From NCBI GenBank assembly GCA_016124945.1, contig WGMT01000082.1, positions 1 through 64,000 of the forward strand: a stretch of 64,000 nucleotides of DNA, in the 5' to 3' direction. The translations under genes and the position numbers were made by a program. Each line of letters begins with the position of its first letter. Within the stretch, counting starts at the first letter, position 1. The stretch is from a bacterium (GTDB lineage: Bacteria; Chloroflexota; Anaerolineae; Caldilineales; Caldilineaceae). The notes under the pieces were generated by a model. That model made no database searches. It was not told the origin of the DNA and worked only from the letters and a program-made list of their open reading frames with translations. This document shows, piece by piece, positions 53,501 through 61,189 of the stretch.

Positions 53501-54275
53501 GGCCAGTTACCACATGGCCCAAGTGACACTAGGACAGGGGCAACTCGACGAAGCGCGGCGCTGGATCGAACAGTCTTACACGCTGGCTCGGTCGATGGAA
53601 GATGAAATGAGCGCGGCCGACGCTGAGATGTTGTGGGGGCAGATTGAGTTGCGGTTGGGCAGGTGGGAAAAAGCAGAGGAATATTTTGGACGCGGCTTAC
53701 AGGCGATCCAGAAGTACAATCACCTACAGGGTGAGGTCGGTGCGCAAGTAGAGCGTTCCTATTTGGCGCAGATCACGGGGAATCTAGAGGATGCGCTTGC
53801 CCATGCTGAAGCTGCCCTGGCCGTGCCCAACACCGCACACCTGTTGTTGACACGCGCCCACGCCCTCACCCAGCAAGGACGTGTTCTGGCGGCGCTGGGC
53901 GATGTTGCCGGTGCAGAAGACGCCCTGGCTGATGCGCTGGCGATGCGTCGCCAAATGGCCCAACCCCATCACGTGGCAGAAGTTCAGTCGCTCCAGGCCC
54001 GGCTGTGGCTGGCCGCCGGTCGCCAAGACGAAGCATGTCACGCCGCCGAGGCTGTCCTGGCACATGTGCGTGCCGGCGACGGGCCAGGCAGCGTCGACGG
54101 CGTGCCGGATCCCATCGATGTTTTTGTCACCGCGGCCGCCGTCCTCGAAGCCGTCGCGGCCCCAGGGGCAGACGAATTGCGCGACGCGACGCGCGTCCGG
54201 CTTCAACGCGAGGTCGAAAGCCTCGCCGATCCCCAGGAACGGGCAAGATTTCTGGCGATGTGGCAGAGAAATTAG
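50547..54275 (+). CDS. BTAD/NB-ARC/TPR transcriptional regulator
   Basis: This 1242-residue protein has an N-terminal winged-helix DNA-binding domain (IRIQLIGAFQLWLG), then a bacterial transcriptional activation domain (residues 95-245) and an ATPase domain (Walker A VGVGGVGKTRLA; Walker B LLLVLDNYEHLL). A long TPR array follows to the C-terminus, with NLG and YxxA motifs. It is of the AfsR/SARP-like STAND type that integrates a signal and activates genes. The target is unknown; the tlpA/ccdA pair is upstream. ATG 50547 has a weak ribosome-binding site. The stop lies in the left arm of the palindrome at 54266-54393. Confidence 0.88.
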   Translation: MAYIRIQLIGAFQLWLGDQPVSEITSPKIQALLAYLAVESKRVHSRDQLATLLWPDLSQQKARQNLRQSLSRLQKAIPQAADDIPILHVTRQEVGFNRTCAYTLDVEDYTSVLNSTHNHAHEDVVHCAECCRRLATAISKQAGDFLDGLAADSLPFEEWAMLKREWIRREQLAALDILIQHAFWCEDYKAAYNYAWRQIEIDPLYEEAHTDAMRALALDGRARNALAQFEQLCAVLDAELGVRPSAESNALAQEISAGLFPQRGQAPLSAQPPTPQKIEIDVRTSLPPQFTPFVGRSDELTRIDELIVQPHCHLLTMVGVGGVGKTRLAVEAAQQAADHFVDGVYFVPLVAVTSPTQLVTAIAHAIGFTLPLVSYTLAEQQDALVRYLRTRTLLLVLDNYEHLLPEVELIAQLLQGAPGLMLVITSRAPLELRAEWIIEIDGLPFPPLHGPAKPTADYAAVQLFTTTVERIKPGALRLDTAAPEIARICALVQGMPLALELAAARVRTLPVDEVADAIAADLGFLSTSMRDVPERHRSLRAVIDQSWRLLSANEQRLFAGLSVFRGDFSQDAALTVTGAETETEKQRGEVLLQRLVAHSLLRRRGESRYEIHETLRQYAANKLAENNVFSETLRHRFATYFLELAVHLEDDFNGRDVLGAQETLYAEIENLRQAWAWAVDDGHAEQIGRSVTSVFRFFNGVGLMQEGESTLEAAVAAFRPLGKAVVTARVLCKLSRLQNSRGRFEPAAAAAEDAIALLNSVPPDAAARQDNTPPLQHIEAEAWQQLGRSMLHLGRFNEADGHLEQAMSLLGELANATLDQLALAAEMQFNLGTIAGFQSNYKAAHTHDMEALRLARLSGDRHLEAIALNNLGSVAELSGRIDEAIDYFEQSLAIFELLAYRRGTANCLSNLGASMSWRGELTDALNRHQDALRINQEVGDIGGEGWTLMAIGSIFYRLGQMQNAHRSLQQALELNREGTLSMDTWASYHMAQVTLGQGQLDEARRWIEQSYTLARSMEDEMSAADAEMLWGQIELRLGRWEKAEEYFGRGLQAIQKYNHLQGEVGAQVERSYLAQITGNLEDALAHAEAALAVPNTAHLLLTRAHALTQQGRVLAALGDVAGAEDALADALAMRRQMAQPHHVAEVQSLQARLWLAAGRQDEACHAAEAVLAHVRAGDGPGSVDGVPDPIDVFVTAAAVLEAVAAPGADELRDATRVRLQREVESLADPQERARFLAMWQRN

Positions 54276-54393
54276 AGATTGGATCTTGTGTACAGGATCT
54301 TAAATCCCCTAATCGCTTAATCTCTGGTCAACAGGTGATTAAGCGATTAGGGGATTTCAGATCCACCGAGCGGCAACCAATCTCTAGTTTCTC
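54266..54393. repeat. Nested palindrome joining two convergent gene ends
   Basis: Outer arms GAGAAATTAGAGATTGG (54266-54282) and CCAATCTCTAGTTTCTC (54377-54393) enclose a perfect 21-bp inner pair (54302-54322 with 54337-54357, core CCCCTAATCGCTTAATC). The stops of the BTAD gene and of the HD gene lie in the two outer arms. Confidence 0.92.
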
Positions 54394-54938
54394 TACCCGC
54401 CCGGATAGACCTCAATTTTTTCGGCCAGGCGTTGGGCCAGGTAGCCATCCGCCGGGCCGAGGACGGCGAGGATCGTGCGTGCTTCTTCTCGGTAGGCGGC
54501 AATCTTGGCAGCGGCCCAGTGGGGTGGCGGCGGCTGAAGATTGACGGTGCGGTCGGCCAGTTTCACCATCCACACTTCGCGCGGCTGTTGTTGGATGCGG
54601 CGCAGGCTGTCGGCCATCTGCTCGGCTTTGGTGGGCAAGTGGCTGTCTTTGCTTAACGCCAGCACACCTGCCGCCACGCCATCGCCGAAACGGTCGGCCA
54701 CCTGGTCAACCGTGATTGGCGTGTCCTCGACAACGTCGTGTAGGAGCGCACACTGCACCGCCAGGTCAGGGTCGTCCACCACACTGCCATTCGCCAAAGC
54801 AGACAAGATCTCCATTGCCACCGCGCCCACATGCACAACGTAGGGCAGCGTCGTCCCCGGCACCGTCTGCGCGGCATGGACCTCCGCCGCAAAGAGCCAG
54901 GCGGCCAGATATTTCTCTTGTGACCACTTCTGATTCAT
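54393..54938 (-). CDS. HD domain phosphohydrolase
   Basis: This 181-residue protein has YVVHVGAVAMEIL, then CALLHDVVEDTPITVDQVADRFGDGVAAGVLALSKD in pieces, with the HD metal motif at LLHDVVED as in RelA/SpoT and related small hydrolases. SpoT-like (p)ppGpp hydrolysis is a possibility but no synthetase domain is present. ATG 54938 was chosen because GGAG lies 8 bases upstream; ATG 54953 is an option. Confidence 0.82.
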   Translation of the reverse strand: MNQKWSQEKYLAAWLFAAEVHAAQTVPGTTLPYVVHVGAVAMEILSALANGSVVDDPDLAVQCALLHDVVEDTPITVDQVADRFGDGVAAGVLALSKDSHLPTKAEQMADSLRRIQQQPREVWMVKLADRTVNLQPPPPHWAAAKIAAYREEARTILAVLGPADGYLAQRLAEKIEVYPGG

Positions 54939-55008
54939 CTGTATTTTCTCCATGCAGAAGATGGTGGACTCAGTCCCTGATCCCCAGTCCCTAATCCCCA
55001 ATCCCTGG

Positions 55009-56631
55009 CTAAACAACCAAGGCCATGCCATCACTGCCCGTGTCCGCCGCGCCGCTGAGGACGCCGGTGATGGGATCGATGGCGATGGCGTTGACGAGCC
55101 CCATGCCGCCGTGACTGTAGGGGATGTACTGGATCGGGTGTTTGCGCTGTACGGCAGCAACCACCCAGGACGGAATCCGCCGCTGACAGGTGATGGGCCC
55201 AACCTGGCAGTCGAAACGGGGCGCGTGGACGGCGTCGAGGATGGGCATGTCAAAGGCGAGCACATTGAGGATCACCTGCAACACCGAAGTGATGATGCGG
55301 GTGGCGCCTGGCGCGCCCAGCACCAGCAAGGGGCGTTCGTGGCCGGTTTCGTCTTTGCGGTAGACGATGGTGGGCGCCATGCCGGTGGTGCGTCCTTTGC
55401 CAGGTTGAATCGAGTTGGCGTGCCCAGGCAGGGGATGGAAGTTGATCATGGAGTTGTTGTACATGAAACCCAACCCCGGTGTGATCACGCCCGAGGACGC
55501 ACCGAGCGAGTGGGTGAGCGATACACAGTTGCCGCGATTGTCAACGACAGTCACCTGAGTGGTGTGGGGTTTTTCTACACCGTCGAACGAGACCTGGATC
55601 TCGGCGCCAGCGTCGATGCGATCGCGCCAGTAGGCGGCGCGTTCCTTCGAGAGCGTCCACTCCAGCGGCACGTTGACGAATTCCATGTCAGCCATGGTCT
55701 GGTTGCGGTCGGCAAAGGCAGCTTTCATCGCCATTGACACAAGGTAGATGTAGTCGGGCGAGTTGTGTCCTAGCGCGGGGAGATCGTATCCTTCTAAAAT
55801 ATTGAGGATAGCGATGAGGGTAGCGCCGCCGTGGGGCGGGGCTGCACTGGTAATGGTGAAGTCGTGATAGCTGCCGTGGACGGACGCGTCCTCGCGCAGG
55901 CGGTAGGTTGCCAAGTCTTCCGCAGTGACGAAACTGCCGTTGGCGGCCAGATCACCAACCATGCGCGTTGCCAGATCGCCATGGTAGAAGTCTTCGGCGC
56001 CATGTTCGGCCAGGTGGGCCAGTGTGTGCGCATAATCGGGGTTGCGCAGCGTCTGCCCCAGATCGTAGGGGCGACCGTCTGAGCGCAGGTAGATGCGTCG
56101 CGCTTCTTCGTTGCGCAAAATATAATCGAGCAGTGAACAGGTTTCGGCGTAGGCGGCCGGTCGCTTCCAGCCGTTGGCCAACTTGTCGCTCACCACGAAA
56201 CCGTCCTCGGCGATCTGGATGGCGGGTGCAGCAGCGGCGGCCCAATCGATGGTTCCCCAGCGTTCAAGCAGGTTCGCCAGCATCTTCACGGTGCCGGGGG
56301 TACAGATCGACGTGTAGCCTGCCTCGTTTATCTGGTCTTTCAGGAAATATCCCCAGCCGTCAGGGTTCGGCCCAATGACATCGTCCACCCACATGTCGGG
56401 CGTTGCCTTGGCCCCGGCCAGTGCCGGGGCATCCAACCCAACCGAGCCCGGTTCACCCGAAATGTGCATATTGAGGATGGCATAACCGCCCAGCCCACAC
56501 ATTTGCGGATCCACAACCCCTTGCACCAGCGCCGCCGTGACGGCGGCGTCGATGGCGTTGCCGCCGTTTTGCAGCACAGCTGCGCCCGCTTCCACGGCAA
56601 GCGGTTGTGGTGCAACAATACAGTTCGACAC
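55009..56631 (-). CDS. Gamma-glutamyltransferase family protein
   Basis: This 540-residue protein is a complete GGT precursor. The N-terminus has VAPQPLAVEAGAAVLQNGGNAIDAAVT, and the autoprocessing Thr is in KPHTTQVTVVDNRGN. Then come SLTHSLGASSG, LGFMYNNSM and NSIQPGKGRTTGMAPTIV. It splits glutathione or related gamma-glutamyl bonds and normally acts outside the cytoplasm, but no signal peptide is apparent. GTG 56631 is preceded by TAAGGAG. Its downstream end runs into CCAATCCCTGG repeats (54967-55006). Confidence 0.9.
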   Translation of the reverse strand: MSNCIVAPQPLAVEAGAAVLQNGGNAIDAAVTAALVQGVVDPQMCGLGGYAILNMHISGEPGSVGLDAPALAGAKATPDMWVDDVIGPNPDGWGYFLKDQINEAGYTSICTPGTVKMLANLLERWGTIDWAAAAAPAIQIAEDGFVVSDKLANGWKRPAAYAETCSLLDYILRNEEARRIYLRSDGRPYDLGQTLRNPDYAHTLAHLAEHGAEDFYHGDLATRMVGDLAANGSFVTAEDLATYRLREDASVHGSYHDFTITSAAPPHGGATLIAILNILEGYDLPALGHNSPDYIYLVSMAMKAAFADRNQTMADMEFVNVPLEWTLSKERAAYWRDRIDAGAEIQVSFDGVEKPHTTQVTVVDNRGNCVSLTHSLGASSGVITPGLGFMYNNSMINFHPLPGHANSIQPGKGRTTGMAPTIVYRKDETGHERPLLVLGAPGATRIITSVLQVILNVLAFDMPILDAVHAPRFDCQVGPITCQRRIPSWVVAAVQRKHPIQYIPYSHGGMGLVNAIAIDPITGVLSGAADTGSDGMALVV

Positions 56632-57051
56632 AGATTTCTCCTTAGGTTCTTTTGTTCAGGGTTCTTTTGAAGTGTGACCAGTACACTTGCAGCCATTGTA
56701 TCGGTGTCCACACAAAAACGAAAGCCCCGTAGCCATGGGCTACGGGGCTCCAACCTATGTTAAAACCTTGTGGGGTAGGCTGGCATCAAAAACAAGCTGT
56801 TCGCCGGGAAATGTCGATTTTGTGCAGCCTGTTGTTGTTGAGGGATTGGCATGAGTATAGCCGCCTTTATTTAAAAGATCAACCAACGAAAAAAGACAAG
56901 ATCACAGCATGCTTTGCTTAGTTTTGTGTAACGTTCTTGTAAGCGCACACGCAGGCAAGCGCGTGTATGATAGAGCCACAGAAACGAGTTTAACTTCGTG
57001 ACGATGTCTCAGACGATGTCTCGGAAGAGATGACAGGACAGGAACGCACTT
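56632..57051. other. Non-coding divergent region with hairpin
   Basis: This 420-base gap contains a perfect 12-bp hairpin AGCCCCGTAGCC/GGCTACGGGGCT (56723-56749). A putative -10 TATGAT (56965-56970) precedes the SdrD-like gene, and a tandem GACGATGTCTC appears near 57001. No gene is supported. Confidence 0.55.
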
Positions 57052-57471
57052 ATGAAAATCTTCTCGATTGCCGGCCAATGGATCCTCGTAGCGATGGTTG
57101 CAGCGCTCATCGTAGCCACGCCCGCCACAACCTTTGCCGCCGACGAACTGAACCTGGGTCGTGTCAGTGGCATCGTCTGGCAAGATAGCAACAACAATGG
57201 CATCCATGAGCCGCAAGAACAGACGCTGGCCGGTTATCCTGTCTACCTGCAACGCACGAGCAGTGAAGTGGTTGGAACGATGGTCGCTGTTGTGTTGACC
57301 GACGCAGAGGGTGGCTTTACCTTCGATAATTTGGATGAGGGTTCTTATCAGGTCTTCACCGAAACAGGTGACTACCATCTGGTTGAGGTAATGGGGATTG
57401 ATGCGTCGGCCATAGTTGACCTGCCTGTTGCGCAAATGCACAAACTCTTCTTGCCATTTACAGTACGCTAA
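57052..57471 (+). CDS. Secreted SdrD B-like domain protein
   Basis: This 139-residue protein has a signal peptide (residues 1-29, ending ATTFAAD). A single SdrD/Cna B-type beta-sandwich follows: GRVSGIVWQDSNNNGIHEPQEQTLAGYPVYL in pieces, with the Ca-binding-like DSNNNGIHE, then FTFDNLDEGSYQVF. It ends KLFLPFTVR, similar to the FLPLVVR end of the giant secreted protein. It is likely a small surface or matrix protein. It has its own intrinsic terminator at 57536. Confidence 0.8.
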   Translation: MKIFSIAGQWILVAMVAALIVATPATTFAADELNLGRVSGIVWQDSNNNGIHEPQEQTLAGYPVYLQRTSSEVVGTMVAVVLTDAEGGFTFDNLDEGSYQVFTETGDYHLVEVMGIDASAIVDLPVAQMHKLFLPFTVR

Positions 57472-57500
57472 TGTTCACAGTACGCTAATGTTCACAGTAC
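57461..57500. repeat. 17-bp direct repeats at the gene end
   Basis: CAGTACGCTAATGTTCA is repeated at 57461-57477 and 57478-57494, with a partial third copy. The first copy contains the stop codon of the SdrD-like gene, so the stop is duplicated. Confidence 0.9.
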
Positions 57501-57535
57501 GTCCTACAGTCTATTCGTAGAACTTACAGTGTTTG

Positions 57536-57578
57536 ACTCGTCCTCACCGTAGCTGATGTGGTGAGGACGAGTCTTTTT
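57536..57578 (+). terminator. Intrinsic terminator of the SdrD-like gene
   Basis: ACTCGTCCTCAC (57536-57547) pairs with GTGAGGACGAGT (57561-57572), followed by CTTTTTAT. It lies 65 bases past the stop, next to the convergent F420 gene. Confidence 0.8.
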
Positions 57579-58074
57579 ATGGCGCGCGTTTCGGTTCGAG
57601 GACAAATACAGGGATCCGGCGATTGGCGGCGCGTTCCTTGTACGCAGCGTATCCAGCATAGAGTGAGACAGCAGCACGCCAGTATCGGTCACGTTCGTCG
57701 CCGTCGGCCTCACGGGCCGTGTACTGCTTCGTTTCCCCATGCAGTTGAACCGTTGCAACTGGATGGGCGCGCAAGTTGTAATACCAGGCGGGGTGGTGCG
57801 CCTGCCCAAAATTCGAGGCAATCAGGATCAGCTTGTGTCCGTCTTCAAGCACCACAAGGGGCACTGTACGCAGTTGTCCACTACGGGCGCCGGTGGTCGT
57901 CAACGCGATGACGGGCAGCCCTGCGATCAGGCTGGTGAGGGTATAGCGATTCTGAGAAAGACGCAGGACAAAACGATCCACATGTGGCGCAACCCGCGCC
58001 AATCCCCGCGCCACAGGCCCCAATGCTGCAACACGCTGAATCAGACGTTGCCACCCCTGAACATTTGCAGACAT
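57577..58074 (-). CDS. F420-type (DDN-like, DUF385) nitroreductase family protein
   Basis: This 165-residue protein has the family pattern GLPVIALTTTGARSGQLRTVPLVV in pieces, then LIASNFGQAHHPAWYYNLRAHPVATVQ, near the deazaflavin site. Members use coenzyme F420 to reduce or detoxify substrates. If true, the host makes F420, a trait known in some Chloroflexota and Actinobacteria. A short 6-base gap separates it from the 58081 gene, so an operon is likely. Confidence 0.85.
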   Translation of the reverse strand: MSANVQGWQRLIQRVAALGPVARGLARVAPHVDRFVLRLSQNRYTLTSLIAGLPVIALTTTGARSGQLRTVPLVVLEDGHKLILIASNFGQAHHPAWYYNLRAHPVATVQLHGETKQYTAREADGDERDRYWRAAVSLYAGYAAYKERAANRRIPVFVLEPKRAP

Positions 58075-58080
58075 AGAACC

Positions 58081-58626
58081 TCACAGCCGCGATAGTTTTC
58101 GATCACGCCGGTAGACTTCGAAGACGTAGTAAGGGCCGGGCTCATAACGGCCGGCGCTGAATTCAACCGCACCCGCCAGCGCAGTGGTATAGCTCTCGAA
58201 CAGGCAGTACCGGTTGACGGCATGATCCCGCGCCGCATCGTTACATGAGAGTGGTGAACACTCAAAAGAGGATCCCAAGGATCGGCTCACCGCATCGTAG
58301 CCCAACAGATGAAAATCACCGTCAATCGGCACAGCCGGCGGCAAATTGACCTGAATGGGATGGACCACACCCTGATGTGCCACGATCGGATAGAGCTTGT
58401 AGGCATACATATCGAAATAGACGCGGTCATCACCCAGAACAGTACAAGCCTCTTCCATAGAGTTGAAAAACCAGTAGTCATTGTGTCGCCGACAATCGAT
58501 CCAACCAGGCGGGCCGGCAGAAATACACCCGCTGACACTGGCGATCTCTTCCACCTGATCAGCGTGCACCCAAGGGGGCCGCACCAGTGTACGCTTCGGG
58601 AAATACCCAACAAGAATGGCATCCAT
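58081..58626 (-). CDS. Conserved hypothetical protein
   Basis: This 181-residue protein starts DAILVGYFPKRTLVRPPWVHA and contains GSSFECSPLSCNDAARDHAVN and a C-terminal YYVFEVYRRDRKL. I do not recognise the family. The pattern of Cys, Tyr and His may form a metal site. The start is ATG 58626, and it follows the phosphatase gene by 8 bases, suggesting one operon. Confidence 0.65.
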   Translation of the reverse strand: MDAILVGYFPKRTLVRPPWVHADQVEEIASVSGCISAGPPGWIDCRRHNDYWFFNSMEEACTVLGDDRVYFDMYAYKLYPIVAHQGVVHPIQVNLPPAVPIDGDFHLLGYDAVSRSLGSSFECSPLSCNDAARDHAVNRYCLFESYTTALAGAVEFSAGRYEPGPYYVFEVYRRDRKLSRL

Positions 58627-58634
58627 AACTGAAC

Positions 58635-59108
58635 TTAACCAGGTGCGGTGTTCTCGGCGATAGTCAATTCATGGCGGGCAGCATTGATGAAGGCAACCCA
58701 AACCTCATTCGGCTCCCACAAACGGCGAATATGGGCGTCGGCATCCGCCTCGCTCCATCCCCAGCGCAGTTGACCGTACAATGCGGTGAAAGTGGAAACA
58801 CGGTAATTCGCCGCGCAGTGAACCAGAAGTTTCTCTCCCACATTGCCGTCCATCGTATCTACAAAGCGACGAAGATCCGCCACTGTAGGCTTGGCAAAAT
58901 CAACGGCGATGTTGTGGTACGCCATGCCCAACGACGTCACCAATCCTGGTTCGTCGGCGATGGCGTAGCGCGAGTTGGGAATATCTAAATTGATGACGAC
59001 TGTATACCCCTCAGCGGCGACAGCCTGCATTTGCTCCACACTCGGCTGGCCGCCTGTCCCCAAATTTTCAGACAGGACAACAAAATTGCGGATTTCGTTG
59101 ATGCTCAA
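58635..59108 (-). CDS. Dual-specificity/BLH-like protein phosphatase
   Basis: This 157-residue protein resembles the family of beta-lactamase hydrolase-like phosphatases: ENLGTGGQPSVEQMQAVAAEGY near the start and the P-loop LVHCAANYRVS with Cys98 and Arg103. Only four residues lie between Cys and Arg, one fewer than the CX5R of classical tyrosine phosphatases; this HCAANxR form recurs in the family. It probably acts on a phosphoprotein or small molecule in the cytoplasm. The upstream GNAT gene overlaps it by 4 bases. Confidence 0.82.
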   Translation of the reverse strand: MSINEIRNFVVLSENLGTGGQPSVEQMQAVAAEGYTVVINLDIPNSRYAIADEPGLVTSLGMAYHNIAVDFAKPTVADLRRFVDTMDGNVGEKLLVHCAANYRVSTFTALYGQLRWGWSEADADAHIRRLWEPNEVWVAFINAARHELTIAENTAPG

Positions 59109-59653
59109 CGTTGGTACTCCTCGCGCAAAACGCCCATACAGACTAGATCAACGTACTCACCATTACTCCACACATGTTTGCGCCAGCGTCCTTCCTCAAC
59201 AAAGCCACATTTTGCATAGGCTCGTATAGCACGTGGATTGTTGCCATTGACAGTGAGGAAAACTTTGCGTAGATTGCGCAAACGGAAGGCATAGTCTAGC
59301 AACACGTTGACGGCATCGCTGCCGTAACCTCTGCCCCAGTACGCCTTGTCGCCGATGACGATACCCAGTTCAGCCGTGTGGGCCACATCGTCCACGTTAA
59401 AGAGTGCACAATGGCCAATCACCTTGCCCTCGGCCTCATTGGCAATGTCGGCCTCCACCACCCAAGACATGCCATTGTGCCTGCCGTCGCCAAGGCGGTT
59501 GTCGAAATCGGCCTGCAAGCGTTCCAGCGACTGGGGATAGGGTGGATCGCCACCACTGCCAAGTTCCACTTCAACGTCGTTATTAAACTGGCACAGCAAT
59601 ACCAGATCCTCGCGCCGTGCAGCGCGAAGGCGTACCTTTTCATCTTGTAACAT
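59105..59653 (-). CDS. GNAT family N-acetyltransferase
   Basis: This 182-residue protein is of the RimJ/RimL-like GNAT type: VRLRAARREDLVLLCQF, then ELGIVIGDKAYWGRGYGSDAVNVLLDYAF with the acetyl-CoA loop WGRGYG, and LTVNGNNPRAIRAYAKCGFVEEGR. It acetylates an unknown amine or ribosomal protein. The start is ATG 59653. The stop overlaps the phosphatase start. Confidence 0.9.
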   Translation of the reverse strand: MLQDEKVRLRAARREDLVLLCQFNNDVEVELGSGGDPPYPQSLERLQADFDNRLGDGRHNGMSWVVEADIANEAEGKVIGHCALFNVDDVAHTAELGIVIGDKAYWGRGYGSDAVNVLLDYAFRLRNLRKVFLTVNGNNPRAIRAYAKCGFVEEGRWRKHVWSNGEYVDLVCMGVLREEYQR

Positions 59654-59760
59654 AGTGGACGCTCCGTTCTAACCGGGAATGCAATGGCTACTTCATTATA
59701 CGCCACTGGAAAACAATTCACACGCAAAACGGTTGCCATATTGAGCTAAAATCTGCGTAC

Positions 59761-59795
59761 AAAGAAAACTCGTAGGCGTATTAGTTGCCTACGAG
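59761..59795 (-). terminator. Intrinsic terminator of the OsmC gene
   Basis: On the minus strand CTCGTAGGC (59795-59787) pairs with GCCTACGAG (59777-59769), followed by TTTTCTTT. It lies 40 bases beyond the OsmC stop. Confidence 0.7.
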
Positions 59796-59834
59796 CTATA
59801 CCACAATCTTATTCTGAACTTAACTGACTATCGT

Positions 59835-60287
59835 TTACTCTCTAGCTTCAGCAATTACACTCACCACCGCCGTCGTAAGGATCGACTCACCCTTAAACGA
59901 ATTGGTGATGAGGCAGCCCAATTTGGCTTTCTCAAGCAGACGATGTCCCTTTTCCTCGTCGCTACCCGTCGGGACCTGCAACGTGGCTTTGATGCGGAAT
60001 TCGGTAAAGTAGGTGACCCGATCCACACGATCGAGGATGCCTTCGGTTTCGACCTTGATACTCGTCCAATCGTATTTGTTGGCCTTGGCCACACCACGGA
60101 AGGTAAGGATCAAACAGTCGGAAACGGCGGAAACCAGCAACGTCTCAGGCGACCAGTAGCCTTCGGGGCCATCGAACTCAGGCGGCGGCGAAGAGACAAT
60201 CTCATCCAGTCCGGGCGAATTCACGTTGACCGTCCCCTCAGGGCCGGCGACGGCGTCAACAAAGTATCGGTGCGGGAAGCTATGCAT
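59835..60287 (-). CDS. OsmC/Ohr family protein
   Basis: This 150-residue protein has the OsmC pattern: YWSPETLLVSAVSDCLILTF, with the first redox Cys, and KAKLGCLITNSFKGE with the second. The family reduces organic hydroperoxides in the cytoplasm. ATG 60287 is preferred because AAAGGAG lies upstream; an upstream ATG at 60308 would add seven unconserved residues. Confidence 0.87.
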   Translation of the reverse strand: MHSFPHRYFVDAVAGPEGTVNVNSPGLDEIVSSPPPEFDGPEGYWSPETLLVSAVSDCLILTFRGVAKANKYDWTSIKVETEGILDRVDRVTYFTEFRIKATLQVPTGSDEEKGHRLLEKAKLGCLITNSFKGESILTTAVVSVIAEARE

Positions 60288-60451
60288 AAACAGACTCCTT
60301 TGTAGCAACAGTGAGCAATCAGCAAATCATGTAGGAAGCCCTATAAATAGTATAGCGACAACTCATTATCACTGCACAGGCCATCTGTCTAGGTTAGGAA
60401 TCAAGGATAAAGCGTTGCTGCCGGGGTGGGCCGATGGTTTGAGTAGAAGAT

Positions 60452-60592
60452 GATAGGATGATGAGATGATGCGCATCATCCCATCATCAACTTTTTCTCT
60501 GCGACAACCACATACCGGTTCACAGTCAACACCCAGTCCCCAGTCCCTAATCCCCAGTCCCTAATCCCCAGTGCCTAATCCCTTAACATGAT
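60452..60592. repeat. GATGATGAG hairpin and CCCCAGTCCCTAATC array
   Basis: GATGATGAGATGATGC and GCATCATCCCATCATC (60456-60489) form a hairpin related to 9457-9514. Beyond it an array of CCCCAGTCCCTAATC units (60531-60590) runs into the 3' end of the DinB gene and encodes its GLGTGD end. Confidence 0.85.
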
Positions 60593-61088
60593 CAGCGAAA
60601 AATTGCTTCCACGGACCGGATCCTTGGATGAAGGGCTGCATAATCGACTCTTCGGCCTGGACGGTGTGGCTGAGATCGTGCGCCGCCCACTCATGGATCA
60701 TCATCCGCAAGGTGACAGGCCCGAGTCGCTGGTGGCGCGATTGGCGATCCAGATCGTTATCGTCGATCTGTGAGAGCGACTGCAAACTCTGCACACGTAG
60801 TTTGGCGAAAGTAGCCCCCAGCGCCGACGGCGACGGTAGCTCTTCAGATTGCGATCCCTGCGTGTCGGGGTTGAAATCTGGAAAATCCCGTCCTTCAAGA
60901 AAAGCGATCAAGCGCGTCTGAAAAACGCGCTCGGTGTCTATCATGTGCTGCAAACATTGTATAGCCGACCATTCACCCTCTGCCGCAGGGGCAAAAAGCA
61001 GATCACTGGGCAATGTCTCAGTGAGCTTCATCCAGCGTTCAGGCGTGGTGAGCAAAATCGAGCGGACAGAGGACAATAAATTATCCAT
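60561..61088 (-). CDS. DinB superfamily protein
   Basis: This 175-residue protein has a DinB pattern: AEGEWSAIQCLQHMIDTERVFQTR, with the first His, and MIHEWAAHDLSHTVQAEESIM, with the C-terminal His pair. It is probably a metal-binding thiol-dependent transferase. GGAGG lies 7 bases before the ATG. The C-terminal residues come from the CCAGTCC repeat array. Confidence 0.85.
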   Translation of the reverse strand: MDNLLSSVRSILLTTPERWMKLTETLPSDLLFAPAAEGEWSAIQCLQHMIDTERVFQTRLIAFLEGRDFPDFNPDTQGSQSEELPSPSALGATFAKLRVQSLQSLSQIDDNDLDRQSRHQRLGPVTLRMMIHEWAAHDLSHTVQAEESIMQPFIQGSGPWKQFFADHVKGLGTGD

Positions 61089-61189
61089 GAAAAAACCTCC
61101 AAGGTTTTGTATATCGCAGGTTTTATGTGTCGCAGGTGCGAATGGTCTGGCATCTAGTATAATCTACTTTCAGCCATTTTTGCCCATCT

